The position numbers and the translations under genes are program-made. The notes beneath the pieces are model-generated. The model ran no database searches, was not told the origin of the DNA, and saw only the letters and a list, made by a program, of their open reading frames with translations. 58,297 nt of DNA from Bacteroidales bacterium (GTDB lineage: Bacteria; Bacteroidota; Bacteroidia; Bacteroidales; P3). Where the stretch lies: contig JAFWZP010000048.1 of assembly GCA_017522255.1 (NCBI GenBank), forward strand, positions 1-58,297. The letters are read 5' to 3'. Positions 17,025 through 27,632 of the stretch are shown one piece after another (within the stretch, counting starts at the first letter, position 1; the number at the start of each line of letters is the position of its first letter).

Positions 17025-18107
17025 ATGAACAAAAACAACTACTGTATTATAATGGCCGGAGGTTTGGGTGGACGATTTTGGCCAATGAGTACTCCTTCTT
17101 GTCCGAAACAATTTTTGGATATATTGGGTGTAGGTGAAACTATGCTTCAGACTACAGTAAAACGTTTTGAACAAGTATGCCCTCGTGAAAATATATTTGT
17201 AGTTACGGGTCTGCCTTATAGCAATTTGGTAAAGCAACAAATACCCTACATGGCAGACCATCAGATAATATGTGAACCATCGCGTCGCAATACGGCACCT
17301 TGTATAGCTTATGCCGGTGTAACGATAAAAAATATCAATCCCAATGCAAATATCATTGTAAGTCCATCGGATCATGCGATATTTAATTTGGACAAATTTA
17401 CTGATATTATAAAAGAGGGATTGTCGGTGTCCGAACAGCACGATTGGATAATAACATTGGGTATAGCCCCTACAGCACCCAATACCAAATATGGATATAT
17501 TCAGTTCGACGAATCAGCCTCGTTGCCAAATCATGATAAGTTGCACCAAGTGATAACATTTACCGAAAAACCACCTTACGACATGGCACAGCAGTTTATA
17601 CGCAGTGGCGATTTTTTGTGGAACTCCGGTATATTTATTTGGAACATAAAAACCATGGAGAATGCTTTTAATACCTATCTACCCGAAATATATGAGGCAT
17701 TTAGGCATGTAAATATGCAAACACCATACTCTGTTATCGAAAATATTTATTCGCTTTCGCAGTCGATATCCATCGATTATGGCGTTATCGAAAAAGCCTC
17801 GAATGTGCACGTTATAATATCGGATTTTGGGTGGTCGGACGTAGAAACATGGGCATCGCTATACGAAACACATCACAAAAACGACGACGGTAATGCAATA
17901 TCGGGCAACCATGTGATAACATACGATGTAAAAAATTCCGTGATACACGTGCCACACAACAAAAAAGTGGTGTTACAAGGGTTGGACAACTTTATAGTGG
18001 CCGAATCGGACGATGTGCTAATGGTATGTAACCGCAATGCCGAGCATAGAATATTTAAGTTTGCAAGTGATATGGAAATGAAATCAAAAAATAATAATAT
18101 AAAGTAA
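17025..18107 (+). CDS. manC: Mannose-1-phosphate guanylyltransferase
   Basis: 360 residues, the short monofunctional form without a C-terminal isomerase domain. The nucleotide-binding start is IMAGGLGGRFWPMSTPSCPKQFLD. The middle shows PSRRNTAPCIAYAG, VSPSDHAI and FTEKPPYDMAQ, with NSGIFIWN for sugar binding and GWSDVETWASL near the end. It makes GDP-mannose, the precursor of fucose and mannose in surface glycans. It is followed by asnS after only 6 bp, so the two share a transcript although their roles are unrelated. Confidence 0.93.
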   Translation: MNKNNYCIIMAGGLGGRFWPMSTPSCPKQFLDILGVGETMLQTTVKRFEQVCPRENIFVVTGLPYSNLVKQQIPYMADHQIICEPSRRNTAPCIAYAGVTIKNINPNANIIVSPSDHAIFNLDKFTDIIKEGLSVSEQHDWIITLGIAPTAPNTKYGYIQFDESASLPNHDKLHQVITFTEKPPYDMAQQFIRSGDFLWNSGIFIWNIKTMENAFNTYLPEIYEAFRHVNMQTPYSVIENIYSLSQSISIDYGVIEKASNVHVIISDFGWSDVETWASLYETHHKNDDGNAISGNHVITYDVKNSVIHVPHNKKVVLQGLDNFIVAESDDVLMVCNRNAEHRIFKFASDMEMKSKNNNIK

Positions 18108-18113
18108 TATACT

Positions 18114-19514
18114 ATGAGCAAAAGATTTGAAATAGCTTATTTGTTGAAATCAAATATCGACAATCTTATTGATACAACAATAAATATAAAAGGCTGGGTA
18201 CGCACAAAAAGAGGAAACAAAAATGTGGCATTTATAGCCATCAACGATGGTAGTATAGTGCACAACATACAAGTGGTGGTGGATTTGGCTAACTTTGACG
18301 AAGAGTTGCTGAAAAAGATTACCACAGGAGCTTGTTTATCGGTTGACGGTAAGTTGGTAAAATCGATGGGACAAGGACAAAGTGTGGAAATACAAGCCGA
18401 ACAAATAGAAGTATATGGCGAAGCATCGCCCGAAGATTATCCGTTGCAAAAGAAAGGACACTCGTTGGAATTTTTGAGAGAGATAGCTTATTTGCGTCCT
18501 CGCACCAACACTTTTGGAGCTATATTCCGTCTACGTCATGCCATGGCTTTTGCAATACATAAATACTTTAACGACCATGGATTCTTTTATCTTCACACAC
18601 CGCTTATTACAGCTTCGGACTGCGAAGGCGCCGGCGAAATGTTTCAAGTAACCACTATGGATTTAAATAATCTTCCCAAAACCGAAGATGGAGCTATCGA
18701 TTATCAAAAAGACTTCTTTGGCAAACAAACAAGTCTTACCGTATCGGGGCAATTGGAAGGCGAATTGGGAGCTTTGTCGCTTGGCAAAATATATACATTC
18801 GGACCGACATTCCGTGCCGAAAATTCGAATACTCCACGCCATTTAGCCGAGTTTTGGATGATAGAACCCGAAGTAGCTTTCAATGATTTGGAAGATAATA
18901 TGAATCTTGCCGAAGATTTTCTTAAGTATCTTATACGCTATGCTTTGGATAACTGTATGGACGACCTTCAGTTCCTCAACAATATGTGGGATAAAGAACT
19001 ATTGGAACGCTTAAATTTTGTATTAAACAACTCGTTTGTGCGTTTAAAATATACCGAAGCTATAGACATATTGTTGCAAGCTAAAAAGAAATTTGAATTT
19101 CCTGTGGCTTGGGGTGTCGACCTACAGTCGGAACATGAACGTTATTTGGTGGAAGAACACTTTAAATGTCCTGTAATTTTGATAGATTACCCCAAAGATA
19201 TTAAAGCATTCTACATGAAACAAAACGATGATGGCAAAACAGTTAGAGCTATGGATGTATTGTTTCCCAAAATAGGTGAAATAATAGGCGGTTCGCAACG
19301 CGAAGAAAACTATGATAAGCTATTGAAACGTATTGAAGAATTGGAAATACCACAAAAAGATATGTGGTGGTATTTGGATACACGTCGTTGGGGGTCGGCA
19401 CCTCATAGTGGTTTCGGTTTGGGATTTGAACGTTTACTCTTATTTATCACAGGTATGGCAAATATCAGAGATGTTATTCCATTCCCACGCACTCCGGGTA
19501 ATGCCGAATTTTAA
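18114..19514 (+). CDS. asnS: Asparaginyl-tRNA synthetase
   Basis: 466 residues, usual length for class IIb AsnRS. The N-terminal OB-fold anticodon-binding domain ([25 protein letters not shown]) precedes the catalytic core. Motif 2 is visible as [24 protein letters not shown], and motif 3 as [30 protein letters not shown]. The stretch [14 protein letters not shown] is typical of AsnRS rather than AspRS. A terminator follows. Confidence 0.97.
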   Translation: MSKRFEIAYLLKSNIDNLIDTTINIKGWVRTKRGNKNVAFIAINDGSIVHNIQVVVDLANFDEELLKKITTGACLSVDGKLVKSMGQGQSVEIQAEQIEVYGEASPEDYPLQKKGHSLEFLREIAYLRPRTNTFGAIFRLRHAMAFAIHKYFNDHGFFYLHTPLITASDCEGAGEMFQVTTMDLNNLPKTEDGAIDYQKDFFGKQTSLTVSGQLEGELGALSLGKIYTFGPTFRAENSNTPRHLAEFWMIEPEVAFNDLEDNMNLAEDFLKYLIRYALDNCMDDLQFLNNMWDKELLERLNFVLNNSFVRLKYTEAIDILLQAKKKFEFPVAWGVDLQSEHERYLVEEHFKCPVILIDYPKDIKAFYMKQNDDGKTVRAMDVLFPKIGEIIGGSQREENYDKLLKRIEELEIPQKDMWWYLDTRRWGSAPHSGFGLGFERLLLFITGMANIRDVIPFPRTPGNAEF

Positions 19515-19526
19515 TAACATATATAA

Positions 19527-19571
19527 GGGATTTGCCTATTGTTAATATATAAAGGCAAATCTCTCTTTTAA
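19527..19571 (+). terminator. Terminator after asnS
   Basis: AGGGATTTGCCT pairs with AAGGCAAATCTCT across about 14 bases and is followed by CTTTT. Confidence 0.75.
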
Positions 19572-19607
19572 AATAGTTTAAAGTATAAATAGTACAACTT
19601 AATATTG

Positions 19608-21362
19608 ATGGAAAGCTACGTAGTATCAGCCCGAAAATATCGTCCGGCGACATTCGATTCGGTTGTAGGGCAATCGCATATAACCAATACACTGAAGAAT
19701 GCCATAAAAAGCGGACAGTTGGCACAAGCATTTTTGTTTTGTGGTCCAAGAGGTGTGGGCAAAACCACATGTGCACGTATTTTGGCAAAAGCCATAAATT
19801 GTCAAAATCTGTCCGACACAATAGAGGCATGCAACGAATGCGAATCGTGTAAGTCGTTCAATGATTCTACATCAATGAATATTTTTGAGTTAGATGCTGC
19901 GTCAAATAATTCGGTAGACGATATTCGCCGACTAGTGGAGCAGGTGCGTATACCGCCTCAATCGGGTAAGTACAAGGTATATATTGTGGACGAAGTACAC
20001 ATGCTCAGTTCTCAGGCATTCAATGCATTTTTGAAAACATTGGAAGAACCTCCGTCGTATGCTAAATTTATTTTGGCTACTACCGAAAAACATAAAATTA
20101 TTCCCACAATATTGTCGCGTTGTCAGATATTTGACTTTAAGCGTATAAAGATAGAGGATATATCGCACCATTTGGAATATGTAGCTAAAATCGAAAATAT
20201 TCCTTACGAACCGGAGGCATTGCACGTAATAGCTCAAAAAGCAGATGGAGGTTTGCGTGATGCTTTATCGATGTTCGACCAGTTGATAAATTTTACGGGA
20301 GGAAATCTTACATATGCTAATTGTATCGACAATCTTAATGTGTTGGATTATGAATATTATTTTAAATTGGTAGATTATTTTAGAGCGGGAGATATAGGAG
20401 GTGCTTTGTTATTGTATCAGCAGGTATTGGATAAAGGTTTTGATGGACAACATTTTATAACAGGATTGTCGGAGCATATACGCAATTTGTTGGTGTGCTT
20501 AGACCCCATAACTCAAACATTATTAGATGTAAGCGATACTATGAGATATAGGTATGTAGAACAAGCCGTTAACTGTAAGTTGCAGTTGCTAGTCAAGCTG
20601 TTGGATATTTCGAGCGATTTCGAATATCGTTATCGTGATGCTAACAACAAACGTTTGTTTATCGAAGTGGCTCTTACAAAGTTGGCTTCGTTGTCGAATG
20701 CTGAATTGCAAATTAATCAGCTTGTAGTTCAACAGCCTGTGGTTGCCAAGTCACAGCAACAATCAAACGTTCAGCAACCGTTAGCTGCAAATGTTTCACA
20801 ACGACCAATCCAGCAACAGACAGCGGTCCCTAAACAGGTAGCTACACAGCCAAATTTAAATGCACAAGCTCAATCCATACAATCGGTTGATAATAAACCG
20901 AAACCCAATGTGTCTGTAAAGATGCCATTGAGACCTTCTACGATATCTATCAATGTATCTTCGCCAAATGTTTCGGAATTGGAGAAGGAAAAAAAAAATG
21001 ACGGAGTAGACATTATAGAAGTAGGTGTAGAGGATTTATGGAGAAAGTATATGGAGATATCGGACAATGAGGCTTTGATATCAGCTATGGATAAAGCTAA
21101 ACTATCTTTGTCTAATGCAAATTCGTTCGTGGTGGAATTGGATAATTTATATTCTGAATCTATTATCAATAAGTCAAAGTTGGAAATATTGTCGTATATG
21201 AGGGATAAAACAGGAGTTAGATTGTTAGATTTTGAAACGATTATGATAAAACAAGAAAGCGATGAAAATAAAATCCATACTCCAAGTGAGAAAATTGAGT
21301 ATTTGATAAAAAAGAATCCTCAAATTGGAGTTTATAAAACTATATTTTCTGACATATATTAA
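19608..21362 (+). CDS. dnaX: DNA polymerase III subunit gamma/tau
   Basis: 584 residues from ATG 19608; a TTG directly upstream is in frame but not needed. The N-terminal AAA+ clamp-loader module has Walker A GPRGVGKT (46-53), zinc-binding C65, C75, C78 and C81, Walker B VDEVHML, and the SRC sensor in TTEKHKIIPTILSRCQIFDF. After residue 370 comes a Gln-rich low-complexity linker (QQPVVAKSQQQSNVQQP), then a tau-like C-terminal part (VEDLWRKYMEISDNEALISAMDKAKL) that is weakly conserved. It loads the beta clamp at the replication fork. No frameshift signal is evident to me. The antiporter gene follows after 13 bp. Confidence 0.95.
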   Translation: MESYVVSARKYRPATFDSVVGQSHITNTLKNAIKSGQLAQAFLFCGPRGVGKTTCARILAKAINCQNLSDTIEACNECESCKSFNDSTSMNIFELDAASNNSVDDIRRLVEQVRIPPQSGKYKVYIVDEVHMLSSQAFNAFLKTLEEPPSYAKFILATTEKHKIIPTILSRCQIFDFKRIKIEDISHHLEYVAKIENIPYEPEALHVIAQKADGGLRDALSMFDQLINFTGGNLTYANCIDNLNVLDYEYYFKLVDYFRAGDIGGALLLYQQVLDKGFDGQHFITGLSEHIRNLLVCLDPITQTLLDVSDTMRYRYVEQAVNCKLQLLVKLLDISSDFEYRYRDANNKRLFIEVALTKLASLSNAELQINQLVVQQPVVAKSQQQSNVQQPLAANVSQRPIQQQTAVPKQVATQPNLNAQAQSIQSVDNKPKPNVSVKMPLRPSTISINVSSPNVSELEKEKKNDGVDIIEVGVEDLWRKYMEISDNEALISAMDKAKLSLSNANSFVVELDNLYSESIINKSKLEILSYMRDKTGVRLLDFETIMIKQESDENKIHTPSEKIEYLIKKNPQIGVYKTIFSDIY

Positions 21363-21375
21363 ATAATCTTTAGCT

Positions 21376-22713
21376 ATGGGTGAAACATTTATATTTTTAG
21401 GCATTTTAATATTTTCGGCACACGTATTTTCAGCTATATTCAGTCGTAAGAAGATACCTGATGTATTATTCTTGATGCTTATAGGTATAGTTATAGGTCC
21501 ATTGTTTAGCTGGGTAACGCCTGCTGATTTTGGAGTAGTAGGGTCTGTATTTGCATCTCTGACATTAGTATTCATATTGTTTGAGAGTGGAACTGATACA
21601 AGTATTCAAAATCTGCGTGATTCGTGGAAGAATCTTGTGCAGGTAGCGATACCGAGTTTCTTTCTGAGTGTTGTTTTGGTTGGCATATTGGGTTATACTT
21701 TATTTGATTTAGAGCTAAAGGCAGCATTACTATTAGGCTCAATATTGGGAGGAACGAGTAGTGCTGTGGTAATACCATTGGTAAAACAATTGCCTGTAAG
21801 CGAGGAGAATAGGACTATGCTTGTGCTTGAATCGGCTATTACAGATGTGTTTTGTATAGTTTCAGCATTGGCATTTATAGAATCATATAAATATGCAAGT
21901 GTCGATGTCGGAGGTATTATAGGCAAAGTGGTGGCATCATTTACCTTGGCATTGATGATAGGGGTAGCCGGTGGTGTGGTATGGAGTAGTATATTGGAAA
22001 AGATTAGAAAGATACAAAATTCGATGTTTCTTACACCGGCTTTTGTATTTGTTTTGTATGGATTGTCAGAAGCTATGGGGTATAGTGGTGCTATAGCAGC
22101 ATTGGCTTTTGGAATTGTGATGGGTAATACCGAATACTTTGAGTTTTCATTTCTTAAGAAGTTTAAGCACAACAATATGATGCGGTTGGAAAATCATGAG
22201 AAGAGTTTTTTTAGTGAGATTGTGTTTATACTGAAAACGTTTTTCTTTGTATATATAGGTATATCAATACCTTTTAGTGATATGAGAGCTCTTATATATG
22301 GATTGCTTATAACAGTGGTGCTTTTTGTTATGCGTATGCTTTTAACAAAGTTTTCTGTCTCAAACAAATCGTCAAATTTTGATAAAACGATAATTTCGAT
22401 GATGATACCTAAGGGACTTGCAGCAGCAGTACTTGCTACTTTGCCAGAACAAGCCGGAATACCAGGAGGTGAAGCTATCAAATATATTACTTATAGTGTG
22501 GTTTTTATTTCGATATTGCTGACATCGATACTTATATTGTTGAACAACAAAGTAGGAGTAAAGCGTTTGTATAATTCTCTATGGGGTAGGACTAATCAAG
22601 ATGAGAGTGTTGAGGTTGCAGAGGAACAACGTCAACGTTTGGAAACAGATATATTGGATATAGCAAAAGAAAGACAGAATACAAATAAAGAAAATACAAC
22701 AGAGACAGAATGA
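21376..22713 (+). CDS. Cation:proton antiporter, CPA2/Kef-like
   Basis: 445 residues with about 12 hydrophobic segments over the first 395. LGSILGGTSSAVVIPLVKQLP and the later YSGAIAALAFGIVMGNTEYFEF are characteristic of the sodium/hydrogen exchanger family. The tail of about 45 residues is charged and soluble (WGRTNQDESVEVAEEQRQRL) and is too short for a TrkA-N or TrkA-C domain, so this is not a full Kef channel. It probably exchanges Na+ or K+ for H+ at the inner membrane. The stop overlaps the dapF start by 4 bp (ATGA). Confidence 0.85.
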   Translation: MGETFIFLGILIFSAHVFSAIFSRKKIPDVLFLMLIGIVIGPLFSWVTPADFGVVGSVFASLTLVFILFESGTDTSIQNLRDSWKNLVQVAIPSFFLSVVLVGILGYTLFDLELKAALLLGSILGGTSSAVVIPLVKQLPVSEENRTMLVLESAITDVFCIVSALAFIESYKYASVDVGGIIGKVVASFTLALMIGVAGGVVWSSILEKIRKIQNSMFLTPAFVFVLYGLSEAMGYSGAIAALAFGIVMGNTEYFEFSFLKKFKHNNMMRLENHEKSFFSEIVFILKTFFFVYIGISIPFSDMRALIYGLLITVVLFVMRMLLTKFSVSNKSSNFDKTIISMMIPKGLAAAVLATLPEQAGIPGGEAIKYITYSVVFISILLTSILILLNNKVGVKRLYNSLWGRTNQDESVEVAEEQRQRLETDILDIAKERQNTNKENTTETE

Positions 22714-23510
22714 AATTGCATTTTTATAAATATCAAGGAGCCGGTAACGATTTTGTGTTAATCGACAATAGATTGAATGAAATAGATTTTACCGAAAAAA
22801 TTGTAGAATATTTGTGCGACAGACGATTTGGTGTAGGTGGCGATGGTTTGATGTTGCTGCAAAAATCGTCGATAGCTGATTTCGAGATGGTGTATTTTAA
22901 TTCTGATGGTAAGCAGGCTTCGATGTGTGGAAATGGTGGTAGATGTATTGTTGCTTTTGCAAAACACTTGGGTATTATAGACAACAAAACATTGTTTGAA
23001 GCATACGATGGAATACACGATGCGGAGATATTGAAAACTGATGACAGAAACAATATAGTAAAATTAAAGATGAATCTTTCGGCAAATATCAAAACTTGCT
23101 TGAATGGTTGGTATGTTGATACAGGAAGTCCTCATTATGTAGAATTTGTTGATGATATATATGCTCTTGATGTAATGCAAGAAGGTCGACGGCTGAGGAA
23201 CGATACTACATTTGCTCCGTATGGTACAAATGTTGATTTTGTGAAGGTAAAAGACAACAACGAAATAGAGGTTGCAACATACGAGCGAGGTGTGGAAGAC
23301 GAAACATTGAGTTGTGGTACAGGTGTAACGGCTGCTGCTCTGATATATACACATACAAAAGGAAATAATTCGTTTGTCGATAGTATAAAAGTTAAGGCAA
23401 AAGGTGGTGATTTTGAGGTCTTTTACGAAAAAAATAAAGTAGGAGAATATGTAAATATTTACCTACAAGGAACGGCTACAATGGTGTACGAAGGTGATAT
23501 TGAGATGTGA
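22710..23510 (+). CDS. dapF: Diaminopimelate epimerase
   Basis: 266 residues. The two active-site cysteines are present: C73 in MCGNGGRC and C202 in LSCGTGVTAAA. The start KYQGAGNDFVLIDN and CDRRFGVGGDGLMLL are family hallmarks. It interconverts LL- and meso-diaminopimelate for lysine and peptidoglycan synthesis. It is translationally coupled to the antiporter upstream and is followed by the strong promoter of the M6 protease gene. Confidence 0.96.
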   Translation: MKLHFYKYQGAGNDFVLIDNRLNEIDFTEKIVEYLCDRRFGVGGDGLMLLQKSSIADFEMVYFNSDGKQASMCGNGGRCIVAFAKHLGIIDNKTLFEAYDGIHDAEILKTDDRNNIVKLKMNLSANIKTCLNGWYVDTGSPHYVEFVDDIYALDVMQEGRRLRNDTTFAPYGTNVDFVKVKDNNEIEVATYERGVEDETLSCGTGVTAAALIYTHTKGNNSFVDSIKVKAKGGDFEVFYEKNKVGEYVNIYLQGTATMVYEGDIEM

Positions 23511-23616
23511 AACTTGAGATAATTGTTGTGTCGATAAATCTAAACTTGGCTATAGATACTACTTGTTTAGTATAAGTATTATGAAATTTTGATTTGTGTA
23601 TTTTTGAAAAGATGTG

Positions 23617-23624
23617 TATCTTTG
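23617..23624 (+). promoter_or_regulatory. Promoter -7 box for the M6 protease gene
   Basis: TATCTTTG followed by CACC, with TTTTG about 18 bases upstream. Translated in frame this box gives CIFA, which makes a false N-terminal extension upstream of the true start at 23678. Confidence 0.8.
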
Positions 23625-23677
23625 CACCTTGGTTTGGGATAAATAAATTATTAATTTGTAAATATAAATATTTTAAA

Positions 23678-26600
23678 ATGAGAAAATTAATTCTATTATT
23701 CTTAGGACTTGTTATTGCTGCAACCATGCATGCAATTCCTGCAGACAGCACTCCTAGAACATTAAAATTGAAAGATGGTCGTATATTGACAATCAGTTTG
23801 CAAGGCGATGAGTATTTGTCGTGGGCAAAAACAATAGATGGATATACTTTGTTACGAGCCGATGATGGTGAATGGGTATATGCTCAAATAGATGTTGAAG
23901 GTAACTTAGTGGCCTCTAATTGTATTGCTTCAGACCCTAATTATCGTACATCTAATGATAAATTGAAGTTGGCTAACATATCGAAAAATTTAACCTTTTC
24001 GAAGAATCAATTGAATCAAGCAAAACAACGAAAATCAGGTTCGATATCTACGAAATCATCATTTCCATTGTCGGGTTCACCAAAGTTGTTGGTAATATTG
24101 GTGGATTTTGATGATCGACCATTTACTACAACATATGACTATTGGGATACAATAGCAAGTGTAACCGGTGCTACGGCAGGTGGAGCTACTGGATCGATGC
24201 GCGATTATTATTATTACAATTCAATGGGCGTTTTGGATTTAGATGTAACTGTATTAGGTCCATGTCGTATGCCTCAGAATTTGTCTTTTTATGGTGCAAA
24301 TCAATCAGGAAGTGATGGCAATGTTCGTCGATTGGTACAACATGCAATTATGTATGTGGATACTGCATACAATCTGGATTTTACGCAATACGATAATGAT
24401 AACAATGATACATTAGATAATGTTCATATCATTTTTGCAGGTATTCCTGAGTCTACATCAGGTGAAGCAAATTCGATATGGCCACACAAGTCGATGATGT
24501 ATAATTTTAGAGTAGAAGTTGACGGAGTAAGAGTTCATACTTATTCTTGTTCGGGAGAGAAGAAAAGTGCCGGTATGGCAGATGGTATAGGTGCTATGTG
24601 CCACGAATTTGGTCATGTATTAGGGTTGCCCGATATGTATGATACTGATGGTAATACCGGTGATGGTGAAGGTGTTGGATTAGGAGATTTTAGTTTGATG
24701 CATGGTGGTTGTTACAACAATGATAGCCGTACTCCTCCTTCGTTATCCGCAGTAGAAAGAGAAATATTAGGTTGGCATACCCACACAACATTGACAGACC
24801 CTGTAGTGGTAAGAATGGGCAATTTGGGTGATAGCAATGTGTCATACAAAATCACTACTTATAATCAAGGTGAATATTATATATTAGAAAATCGTCAAAA
24901 GTCGGGTTGGGATGCTTATAATCCTGCAGGGGGTATGCTTATATACCATGTGGATAAAAATGTAAGTGGTTGGGATCTTGGTGGCTATAATTCCAATGTG
25001 CTTAATTGTAATCCTTATCACCAAGGTTGCTATTTAGTGTCGGCCAATGGGGACTCATCGAACTACAACATGTCAACTGCTTATCCTACACAATCAAATA
25101 ATAAGTTTACATCTCGTACAAATCCAGCCTCGTGGACTTGGTATAATAGCGAAGTGAATTATGTGAATCGTTCGATGATAAACAAACCCATATCTCACAT
25201 ACAAGTGGTGGATTCTACTTTTATACAATTCAACTATATGTTGTTGGATACTTTCCCTTTGATAAATATTTTATCATCGAGTGATTTGACATCTACTTCG
25301 GTAGTGATATCTGCTAATATAGTAGATACACAACGTGTTAATATTACATCAAGGGGTATTTGTTGGAGTACATCGCCAGAACCTACTATTGCAGATAGTT
25401 ATATTGCCGATTCTTTGGTAGGTGAAGGTGCTTACTCATTGCGTCTCGAAGGTTTGGAAAGAGGTACTCACTATTATGCTAGAGCATATGTCGTAAATCA
25501 ATATTGCACTACTTATTCATCTACAACTATAGAATTTCTAACTCTTACCGGTGCCCCTCGTGTAACAACTAGAACTGTAAATAATGTGGAAGCCTATTCG
25601 GCTATGCTTAGAGGGCGTATCGATGATACTGTAGATGCTACTGTCTCTCATTTTGGATTTATGGTTTCGACAAATCAATACTTTGATACCATAAATGAGC
25701 CACTAATGATATATTTTGTTGATAGTTTGAGTAATGGTAATTTCTCATATTTGTTGGATTCGTTGAGTGAATATTCTCGTTATTATGTGCGTGCGTTTGC
25801 CGAAAATTCCTATGGTATAGGGTTGGGAAATATAGTAAACTTTACTACCACATTCGAAAGAATAGAAAATAATACAATATCGGAAAATCAAGTGTATTGT
25901 GGTTTGGAAGATCGCCAACCACTGGAAGTAGATGATTTGATAGGTAGTGAACCTACAGGAAGAACAGCTCCTTATACCTATTTGTGGCAATATAAAACAT
26001 TGTCGACAGGTTGGGCAGATGCTCCTAATGTTAATAACACTATCAATTATGTTCCCGGAACATTGTCAGATAGTACTTATTATCGCAGAATAGTATTTTC
26101 GACAGGTATATATGATACAAGTAACACTGTATTGGTAGCAATAAGCTATTCGCATGGGGGTGTTGTTACCTATACTTCGGATACTGTAAAAATAAACGAA
26201 AGAATAGGTCGCTTAAGGGTTCAAAACAATAAGGGTAATATAGTTCAATGGGAACGCAGACATGAAAATGGTGATTGGGTTATTATTGCCGGTGCATCAT
26301 CGACAATATATGATACATTGAGAATTGTAGGTAACTATTATTATAGAGTAATGGTGCAGTTTGGAGATTGTCTACCTGCTTATTCTACCGAAAAACATAT
26401 ATATGCCAAAGATAATGTGGGTATAATAACTGCAGATAACGCTATGAATGTGGCTTTTGTTCCTAATCCATCTACAGGATTGTTCACAATTGTTGCATCA
26501 ACCGATGAAATTTTCGACATAAAAGTTTTGACTATGGATGGCAAGGTATGTTATAGCGAAGATAATGTAAAAATATCAGGAAAACGTATGGATTTGACCG

Positions 26601-26680
26601 GTATGCCGGATGGAGCATATATAGTGGTTATTTCTAACGAAACAACAAAAATTTCGAATAAGATAATAATAAACAAATAA
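23678..26680 (+). CDS. Secreted M6 family metalloprotease with T9SS sorting domain
   Basis: 1000 residues from ATG 23678, which opens a clean signal peptide MRKLILLFLGLVIAATMHA. The frame is open 28 codons further up, but that part contains the promoter. A prodomain leads to the M6 (immune inhibitor A-like) catalytic domain with zinc motif HEFGHVLGLPDMYD (309-313 for HEFGH). Fibronectin-like or Ig-like repeats follow (about 540-900; repeated RGICWSTSPEPT and HYYARAYV patterns). The last 75 residues (VAFVPNPSTGLFTIV ... GAYIVVISNETTKISNKIIINK) are a type A T9SS C-terminal sorting domain. The product is thus exported through the type IX system and cell-surface bound or released. It is probably a protein-degrading enzyme. 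Confidence 0.93.
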   Translation: MRKLILLFLGLVIAATMHAIPADSTPRTLKLKDGRILTISLQGDEYLSWAKTIDGYTLLRADDGEWVYAQIDVEGNLVASNCIASDPNYRTSNDKLKLANISKNLTFSKNQLNQAKQRKSGSISTKSSFPLSGSPKLLVILVDFDDRPFTTTYDYWDTIASVTGATAGGATGSMRDYYYYNSMGVLDLDVTVLGPCRMPQNLSFYGANQSGSDGNVRRLVQHAIMYVDTAYNLDFTQYDNDNNDTLDNVHIIFAGIPESTSGEANSIWPHKSMMYNFRVEVDGVRVHTYSCSGEKKSAGMADGIGAMCHEFGHVLGLPDMYDTDGNTGDGEGVGLGDFSLMHGGCYNNDSRTPPSLSAVEREILGWHTHTTLTDPVVVRMGNLGDSNVSYKITTYNQGEYYILENRQKSGWDAYNPAGGMLIYHVDKNVSGWDLGGYNSNVLNCNPYHQGCYLVSANGDSSNYNMSTAYPTQSNNKFTSRTNPASWTWYNSEVNYVNRSMINKPISHIQVVDSTFIQFNYMLLDTFPLINILSSSDLTSTSVVISANIVDTQRVNITSRGICWSTSPEPTIADSYIADSLVGEGAYSLRLEGLERGTHYYARAYVVNQYCTTYSSTTIEFLTLTGAPRVTTRTVNNVEAYSAMLRGRIDDTVDATVSHFGFMVSTNQYFDTINEPLMIYFVDSLSNGNFSYLLDSLSEYSRYYVRAFAENSYGIGLGNIVNFTTTFERIENNTISENQVYCGLEDRQPLEVDDLIGSEPTGRTAPYTYLWQYKTLSTGWADAPNVNNTINYVPGTLSDSTYYRRIVFSTGIYDTSNTVLVAISYSHGGVVTYTSDTVKINERIGRLRVQNNKGNIVQWERRHENGDWVIIAGASSTIYDTLRIVGNYYYRVMVQFGDCLPAYSTEKHIYAKDNVGIITADNAMNVAFVPNPSTGLFTIVASTDEIFDIKVLTMDGKVCYSEDNVKISGKRMDLTGMPDGAYIVVISNETTKISNKIIINK

Positions 26681-26693
26681 AAACAGATATAAA

Positions 26694-27071
26694 ATGAATA
26701 AAATAATTAATACCGATAAGGCTCCTAAAGCTATAGGGCCTTACAGTCAAGCAGTTTTGGCTGGAAATACTTTGTATATTTCGGGTCAAGTGCCTATTAA
26801 TCCAGAAACAGGTGCTGTTGTGGAAGGTGGAATAAAAGAACAAACAGAGCAAGTTATGAAAAATATTGAAGCAATACTTACCGAAGCAGGGTATACTTTT
26901 GCCGATGTAGTAAAGTCGACTTGTTTACTAAGTACAATGGATAATTTTGCAGCTATGAATGAGGTGTATGGAAAGTATTATTCTGTTAATCCTCCTGCAC
27001 GTGCAGCATACGCTGTTCAAAAATTACCTTTGGGGGTTATGGTTGAAATAGAAACCATTGCAGTGAAATAA
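26694..27071 (+). CDS. ridA: RidA family enamine/imine deaminase
   Basis: 125 residues, exact family length. The signature is APKAIGPYSQAVLAGNTLYISGQ at the start, VVKSTCLLSTM in the middle, NPPARAAYAV with the key Arg, and LGVMVEIETIAV at the end. It hydrolyses reactive 2-aminoacrylate made by PLP enzymes. It lies 13 bp after the M6 protease gene and before a terminator-like hairpin. Confidence 0.95.
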   Translation: MNKIINTDKAPKAIGPYSQAVLAGNTLYISGQVPINPETGAVVEGGIKEQTEQVMKNIEAILTEAGYTFADVVKSTCLLSTMDNFAAMNEVYGKYYSVNPPARAAYAVQKLPLGVMVEIETIAVK

Positions 27072-27094
27072 TTTGTTTCATAATTGTATTATTC

Positions 27095-27144
27095 AAGCCC
27101 ATCGTAAGTTCTTATTGTTGGAATTTTGGTGGGCTTTATTTTTG
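27095..27144 (+). terminator. Terminator after ridA
   Basis: AAGCCCA (27095-27101) pairs with TGGGCTT (27130-27136) and is followed by TATTTTTG. The loop is long, but the T run is good. Confidence 0.6.
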
Positions 27145-27152
27145 TTTATTCT

Positions 27153-27611
27153 ATGAAAAAAATATTGATGATATGTTTGGGCAATATATGCCGTTCGCCT
27201 TTGGCTGAGGGTATATTACGTAGTAAATCTGTGGAATATGGTTTGGATTTAGAGATTGATTCTGCAGGATTTGAATATTGCAATGTGGGTATGTCGCCCG
27301 ATTCGCGTGCTGTGGCTGTTGGTCGAAAATATGGTATTGATATTACAGGAATACGTTCTCGTTTGTTTGAGTATGCTGATTTTCACTATTTCGACCGTAT
27401 ATATATAATGGATAGAAATAATTATAACGATGTTATGGCTATGGCAAAAACAGCCGAAGATCGTGAAAAAGTAGATTATATATTGAACGAGGTTTATCCG
27501 GGAGAGAATAGATATGTTAAAGATCCATACTATGGCGGTGCCGACGGATTCGAAACGGTATTCAAACAATTGGATGAAGCGTGTGATGCTATATGTAGAA
27601 AAATAAAATAA
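27153..27611 (+). CDS. Low-molecular-weight protein tyrosine phosphatase
   Basis: 152 residues from ATG 27153; an upstream in-frame ATG at 27126 falls in the ridA terminator and is not used. The P-loop CLGNICRS has nucleophile C8 and R14 (CX5R), and the catalytic Asp lies in DPYYGG near the end. It dephosphorylates tyrosine residues and, in capsule-bearing bacteria, often controls Wzc-type kinases. No kinase gene is nearby. Confidence 0.93.
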   Translation: MKKILMICLGNICRSPLAEGILRSKSVEYGLDLEIDSAGFEYCNVGMSPDSRAVAVGRKYGIDITGIRSRLFEYADFHYFDRIYIMDRNNYNDVMAMAKTAEDREKVDYILNEVYPGENRYVKDPYYGGADGFETVFKQLDEACDAICRKIK

Positions 27612-27632
27612 TAACCGGTTAAAAATATAAAT

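Noticed and set aside
23594..23677. N-terminal extension of the M6 protease starting MCIFEKMCIFAP
   Set aside because: It translates the TATCTTTGCA promoter (read as CIFA) and precedes a perfect signal peptide at 23678. The same happens upstream of rfbF at 50250-50306.
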